Source: Hymenolepis diminuta
Taxonomy: Eukaryota > Platyhelminthes > Cestoda > Cyclophyllidea > Hymenolepididae
DNA length: 64,000 nt
NCBI GenBank assembly: GCA_900708905.1
Contig: CAADRB010000001.1
Location: 178,223-242,222 of the forward strand
Reading direction: 5' to 3'
Positions 59,117 through 64,000 of this stretch are shown piece by piece. The stretch's first letter is position 1. Each line of letters opens with the position of its first letter. The position numbers and the translations under genes were made by a program. Below the pieces are notes generated by a model. That model did no database searches, had not been told where the DNA came from, and was given only the letters and a program-made list of their open reading frames with translations.

Positions 59117-59419
59117 ATGTTTTCCAAACGACAAATTATCTTGATCGCCCTTTTTGCCATAATTGGCCTCTATGCAATGGCCAATGCCCTTGAAGAAGAA
59201 AGGGGTAAGAACTATGAAGAACGTTTCGCAGCCTGCGAGGAGCGTTGTCAAGTCTACAGCAAGGAAGAATGCCCAAGCAGGGTGGAGAAATGCCAATTCC
59301 TCGTTCGTGGAACCATCTACGATGACTGTATAGCTGAAGAAGGGGCATGCGTGGATGCTAACAAAACCGATTGCTACAAGAATTTCATCAAGTGTGTTGA
59401 AACATATGCGAAAGATTAA
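59117..59419 (+). CDS. Small secreted eight-cysteine protein, copy 1 (unrecognised)
   Basis: This is an intronless 100-residue frame. Residues 1-24 are a signal peptide (MFSKRQIILIALFAIIGLYA, cleavage probably after ANA). The mature part of about 76 residues is charged, mostly helical-looking, and has eight Cys with spacing C-x3-C-x7-C-x6-C-x11-C-x6-C-x7-C-x6-C, so four disulfides are likely. NKTD is one N-glycosylation sequon. A second copy sits inverted at 62066-62368, with 63 of 76 mature residues identical by eye. I recognise no family. It looks like a lineage-specific excretory/secretory protein. An ATTAAA at 59525-59530 may be its poly(A) signal. Confidence 0.8.
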   Translation: MFSKRQIILIALFAIIGLYAMANALEEERGKNYEERFAACEERCQVYSKEECPSRVEKCQFLVRGTIYDDCIAEEGACVDANKTDCYKNFIKCVETYAKD

Positions 59420-62065
59420 ATCATTTAATATTTAACTAATACAACTTTACAACTTAGTTAGTAAATGCTTGTCTTTTTATCTCCTGTCATAAATTTAATG
59501 GAATCCAGTCAGTGTTTATAGCCTATTAAAGCTAAATCTAAAATTATAGTATTTTATGATTATTATCATCATAATTAAATAATTTTCAGTGATGATTATT
59601 TTATTTAAGAAGTGATTAGTCACTCCACAAATCAAACAAATGAACAAATTGGGAAAGAAGGGGTTCGACTTCAATCTTAACCAATTTTAACCAATACACA
59701 TCGATGTACTTTATTTTTGTATTAATTTAAATTAGCCATTCATTCTCTTTATAAATTCTTTGCATGTTGGAATTTCTACTATTTTGACAGAAATAGTTGT
59801 TTTGATAGGACTGAAATTTTGAATAATTAGAATAGTAACTGTGTTATTAATTACATTCGGTATATCCGAGTTAAATGGAATGATGTCGAAAATAGGAAAG
59901 CCTATAAACAATTATATCAGTTATATTATAATTTAGAAAAAAATACAGTCTGAGTTAGAAGAATACGTCCAACGTTAGCAATAATTCGTAAAAAATATTA
60001 CAAATACAGAGATTTAAGATTTAAATTGAAGAAATTTTAAGTAGAATTAATGAAGGATTGAAATTATTATGTGAAAATCTGACATGACTTCGATACATGT
60101 GGAGGATTTTATGAGCTCGTACATTAGTGCAAAGTTCGGCTCCGATTTAAACAAAGGCTTTTATAGGAATTATTGTGGCTCTGGAGATCCAGATTAATGC
60201 TAAAGAGAAAAAAATAGAAACTTTGACGATCTGAAGCAAAAGTGTAAATAGATGGATAAAAATTACAATCAAAGACGATAGATAAGATTATTTTATTTTA
60301 TTGCTCTTATCACTCTTAATGCCTTTAATAAAGGTATAATTTCATTGTAAACAGATTGCTTTAAATGTTTTCATTTACACGAACTGATAGGAAATAACTC
60401 ATTATCATAGGATTTTCATACAGGATTTTCGTCTCACTTTCTAAAAAATAAATGTTGCAAGGTGGCGTCGTCAATGGGTCGGAGAATAGCAAAAAGACAA
60501 CTCTTAGAATTCCAAGACATATCATATCCTGATAAAAATGGGGACAGTCACTTTACCATATATAGGAAGTTTACTTTTCATTTCTACGTTATTACCATGG
60601 CAAGTTATGGCACGAACAATTTTACATACATTCATTGATTGGCCTGTCATCAATTCATATTCAACTACGTCGGGCATATTTCTAACCCGTCGATTACGAC
60701 AGGCACACAATTATATTTAGTCACTCAATTAGTTTCATAAAACTCCTGGAGATATAGGAATTTCAACTTTTATCCCTTCAGTTCTGAGTGAACAGTAGCC
60801 AAGTGATATCTGTAGCCTTGGATTATATCAGAGACAATTAGGCATAGGCTAAGACAGATTCTCATTTACTTTGAAAGTTAAAATTATGAACTATGAATTG
60901 ATACTTTCAAAAGTGATAATGTAATATTCATACGAAATTAAGCCTTGAAAATAATAAATTTCACTGGGATGGCCTTGCAATCCCATCAATGCATCTACTT
61001 TCAGGGTCTGGCCGAGATAGGATTTGAGATATTTCCATACTAAACAAATGACCTTCCTAAGGGCCAAACTATATAATTACAGCCTTTTCAAAGATGGGCT
61101 AATCAAAAGTTGAGCTGGACAAACGTAGTTCAGATGGGAGAGGAAGGAAGAATGGAAAATAAGGATGTATTGGGAATTTTATGGAAAGAAAAAGAGCACT
61201 AAGCGAAGGCAAATCGAGTTGTGATAAAGATGGAATTTAGAGATGGAAAAAGGAAGTTGACAAATTTCTCACTTTCCGTTTTTTGATGAGCAACTGACAA
61301 TAATCACCAACTGATGATTTAATAGGTCAATGTGTACCCACTACGAGCTCTTTGCCGTTGGCGTTTTAAGTGACATGAATGGGGACCCCCATGATGAGCC
61401 AGAATGGTCGATGCTTATAATCCCACGAACCATTCTGAATGGCTGCATCAATCAGCCACCCAATCACGTTCTACCCTTTTTATGAGCACCTCCACCCTGC
61501 CCAGTAGAAGAGACGACCAGTATCTAGGGCTCCGCGGATACTATCGAGTAGACCAAATGAGCGGCCAACGACACACGAGCTGCTTGGAAATTCTGCCATA
61601 CTTGTGTTCCCTTCTCTCTCCTGCTATTTACTTACAGACACTTAAATTCCACTACATTGGGTCTTTTTTCCCTAATCAATTCCTATTTTGATCAAGACAT
61701 TTACAGCATCTTAGAAATTTTCTAAGACTAATTTATTATCTTGTAATTTAAAATTAGTCGAAAATTCTTACAAAAACACTACTCTCTCCTAAATATTAAT
61801 TGATTTAACCAAATTTTTAATATCTTGAAGGATCAAATAGAATCTGATAAGAAATACATACTATCGTACTTGCATTAAATTGGAAGCTATTTTATTCAAA
61901 ACATACAGAGAAAGCAATTAATTAAGTTATATCAAAAAGGTTAATCTTGATTTATCAGGAAATTATTTTATCCCGAATTAGGAAATTAATGTATGTGAAA
62001 TGACAATTTAGGAAATGTTAATTTATATTATAACACAGTCGTATTAACACGTGAATGAGTAGTGC
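59420..62065. other. Spacer between the inverted gene pair
   Basis: About 2.6 kb of AT-rich sequence separates the two convergent secreted-protein genes. Open frames at 60522-60720 and 61404-61691 have no recognisable domain, no splice partners and no promoter context. I see no RNA gene and no repeat I could name. Confidence 0.4.
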
Positions 62066-62368
62066 CTAATCCTTGGCGTAATTTTCAACACACTTGATGA
62101 AATTCTTGTAGCAGTCAGTTTTTCCTCCGTCCACGCATGCTTCCTCCTCAGCCATACAGTCATCGTAGATGGTTCCACGAACGAGGAACTGACATTTCTC
62201 CACCTTGCTTGGACATTCCTCCTTGCTGTAGATTTGACAACGCTCCTCGCAGGCTGCGAAAAGTTTCTCATATTTCTTCACTTTTTCCTCATCAAGGGCG
62301 CTAGTTATGACAAACAGTCCAACCAAAAAGGAAAATGCTAAAAATGCAAGAGAACGTTTGGGAAACAT
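62066..62368 (-). CDS. Small secreted eight-cysteine protein, copy 2 (unrecognised)
   Basis: This is an intronless 100-residue paralogue of the gene at 59117, facing it tail to tail. The signal peptide (MFPKRSLAFLAFSFLVGLFV, cleavage probably after TSA) shares only about 9 of 24 positions with the other copy, while the mature part is highly similar and all eight Cys keep their spacing. Differences cluster just after the signal peptide and around the sixth Cys, and the NKTD sequon becomes GKTD here. CATAAATA about 40 nt upstream of the ATG (62408-62417 region, - strand) is a TATA-like box. The function is unknown. Confidence 0.8.
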   Translation of the reverse strand: MFPKRSLAFLAFSFLVGLFVITSALDEEKVKKYEKLFAACEERCQIYSKEECPSKVEKCQFLVRGTIYDDCMAEEEACVDGGKTDCYKNFIKCVENYAKD

Positions 62369-63529
62369 ACTGATTTGAAATCCTGCTTGAACTTACTATT
62401 GCTTAGTTCAGGTATTTATGCTCTTGTATCAACAGCAGGCCGCCAATCAAATCACAAGTACTTGTTACCCGAACTTTTCTTTCAGGCAAAAGTTCTTTTA
62501 GTATTTGGTTAGGAGTTAAACTTTATTAGTAAACCTAAATTATCCTTATCAAATAATTTAAAAAGAACATGTTCACAGAAGCTTTCTAAAAATTATCATG
62601 GTGTAAAATGGGTCAGCTATGATTATGAACAAAACCATCGTAATAAAATGCCTTATTAATGGCAAATTAAAGCCAGTTATTAATTTTTTCAGAGGATTCA
62701 GAAATAGGATGCAACTTGATCGTATTGGTGATTTAAATTATTGATTTATTGCCGATTTAAACTCATGTTGCCTCTTTCCATTAGTTCAAATTAACATTTA
62801 TCGAATTATGTATGCTATTACATTTCCATGTTCGCTATTCACCTTATTCATCATAGTGATTCCGTTTCCTATGTAAAGAACTGCGGGATACATATGAATG
62901 CCAGTGTGAGTGAAAAGGCGTTAATATTTATCTCTGAGTGTATACCAACTGCTTATTTGCATTCTGACAGTATCTGCACGTAACTCCTTCATTCAATACA
63001 TTCACTGTGAAATTATATTCTTTGATGTGTTTATTTCAGTTTGTGAGTACTGTGTTATTAATGGTAAAGCCACAGAGGGATAGTTAAAAATATAACAGTG
63101 GGACATAATAGATGAGGTAGATTAACCATCCTGTTTACTTTTATTATGGATTTTTTCCACCTTCCAGTTTATTTAATCGCTGGTATAAAGGATAGTAATT
63201 GAAAAAAAAACACTTATTTCCATGACTAACTAAGCATTTTTGCCCTGATTTGACTTGGATTGAGATTTTTCTGTTAAAATGTTAACTCCAACCATTTTTC
63301 GCCTCCATTTTTTGTAATATTAGTCCAATTTTATTTATCTCACCCATTCATTTGGTAATAAGAGATGTTTATTTTTCCAAAAATCTTCACGAAGTGCTTG
63401 CCATGAAATTCACTCGTCGTAGTTTGGTTGAGAAATGGAAATTTTGTCCTCAATGTTTTAAAAGTAATCAGGACTCATGACTTAGGAAAACTGTAAGAAT
63501 GAGGAGCCAGTATGTAGATGAAAAAGACT
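62369..63529. other. Intergenic region right of the secreted gene pair
   Basis: AT-rich sequence with the promoter of copy 2 at its left end and a weak repeat at 62840-63015 that resembles 35695-35850. Nothing else could be supported. Confidence 0.4.
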
Positions 63530-64000
63530 TAACACATGGGCTGAAAAGTCCCGGACCTAACACATAGATGGCGCTAGTTTTATTGCGGTCACCTTTTTTT
63601 CAGTTAATACTAACCTTCAAAAGACAGTTGTTAAAATTTCATGATATTCTATTCATTAGTTTGTGAGTTACTGTGCTAAGAGTCACGCTACTTTTGTTAT
63701 TTTCAAAACAATGGATCAAATACAATTTCGTGTTTTAATTTTACACCGCTTCCTGATGGGAAAAAATACCGTTCAAGCGAACCAATGGCTTGAAAAGTGT
63801 TATGGAGACTCCGCTCCATCAGAAACAACAATAAAACGTTGATTTGCTGACTTCAAACGTGTTTGTAGAGACACCGATGATGCAGAACGCAGTGAACGTC
63901 CAAATGAGGCGGCAACACCAGAAAACATAAAAAAATCCACAACATTGTTTTGAATGATGAAAAAGTGAAGTTGCGTGAGTTAGCTGACATCGTAAAGATA
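63530..64000 (+). mobile_element. mariner transposon, left part (runs off the window)
   Basis: A TA dinucleotide at 63530-63531 is followed by a mariner-type terminal inverted repeat (GGGCTGAAAAGTCCCGGACC) and a 5' UTR of about 180 bp leading to the transposase ATG at 63711. The element continues past 64000, so the right inverted repeat is not visible. Confidence 0.8.
63711..64000 (+). pseudogene. mariner transposase, disrupted
   Basis: The frame starts MDQIQFRVLILHRFLMGKNT and matches the N-terminal helix-turn-helix part of mariner transposases, in the style of the mellifera-type subfamily. A TGA at 63840-63842 replaces the Trp codon expected after ETTIKR. A one-base loss in the A7 run at 63929-63935 then shifts the frame from ENIKK into the continuation NIVLNDEKVKLRELADIVKI. 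The DDE catalytic part lies beyond the window. Two lesions in 290 nt with otherwise good preservation suggest a fairly recent, dead copy. Confidence 0.8.

Noticed and set aside
60522..60720. Overlapping frames of about 60 residues on both strands
   Set aside because: Neither has a recognisable domain or splice partner; they are of chance length in this composition.
61404..61691. 95-residue frame between the secreted genes
   Set aside because: Composition is mixed, there is no signal peptide, splice site or promoter context, and no motif is recognisable.

Overview
The window is eukaryotic nuclear DNA, AT-rich, and most likely from a flatworm (Platyhelminthes, probably a parasitic neodermatan such as a tapeworm or fluke). 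The case rests on genes with very short 5' introns (31, 39 and 69 nt in the first gene, 38 nt near 22.5 kb) next to introns above 1 kb, widely spaced genes, and many decayed interspersed repeats. I cannot name the species. Two runs of N (17954-17982 and 41167-41416) mark assembly gaps.

Layout. (1) 1-3452, + strand: the 3' part of a dehydrodolichyl diphosphate synthase gene (DHDDS), running off the left edge. (2) 4147-13421, - strand: nine phase-consistent exons of a SCAF4/SCAF8-like RNA polymerase II CTD-binding protein, tail to tail with DHDDS; its short first coding exon was not found. (3) 13422-21153: gene-poor, with one interspersed repeat. (4) 21154-22814, + strand: prefoldin subunit 6 (two exons), followed closely by exons of a small unrecognised membrane protein. 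(5) 24045-29783, - strand: an intronless 1912-residue acidic protein with about 21 copies of a Cys-containing amphipathic helix motif, the most unusual gene here. (6) 29.8-36.8 kb: a repeat graveyard with a fold-back element and a solo LTR. (7) 36870-37503, - strand: a GPATCH4-like G-patch protein. (8) 38.3-41.0 kb: a decayed Ty3/gypsy retrotransposon. (9) 42600-43652, - strand: a 350-residue basic protein. (10) 48971-54655, - strand: the nonsense-mediated decay factor UPF3, carrying an unusual RGG-rich C-terminus, a decayed copy of one of its own exons and a dead Tc1/mariner-type transposase in its introns. (11) 55468-55792, - strand: the terminal exon of an unrecognised membrane protein. (12) 56.6-58.3 kb: a cluster of about 320-bp repeats. 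(13) 59117-59419 (+) and 62066-62368 (-): an inverted pair of small secreted eight-cysteine proteins. (14) 63.5 kb to the end: a disrupted mariner transposon.

The conserved genes are housekeeping functions: dolichol synthesis, Pol II transcript termination, tubulin/actin folding, a nucleolar-type G-patch factor and mRNA surveillance. The lineage-specific genes (the 1912-residue repeat protein and the secreted pair) are intronless with TATA-like boxes close upstream, which fits tissue- or stage-restricted expression; that is an inference.
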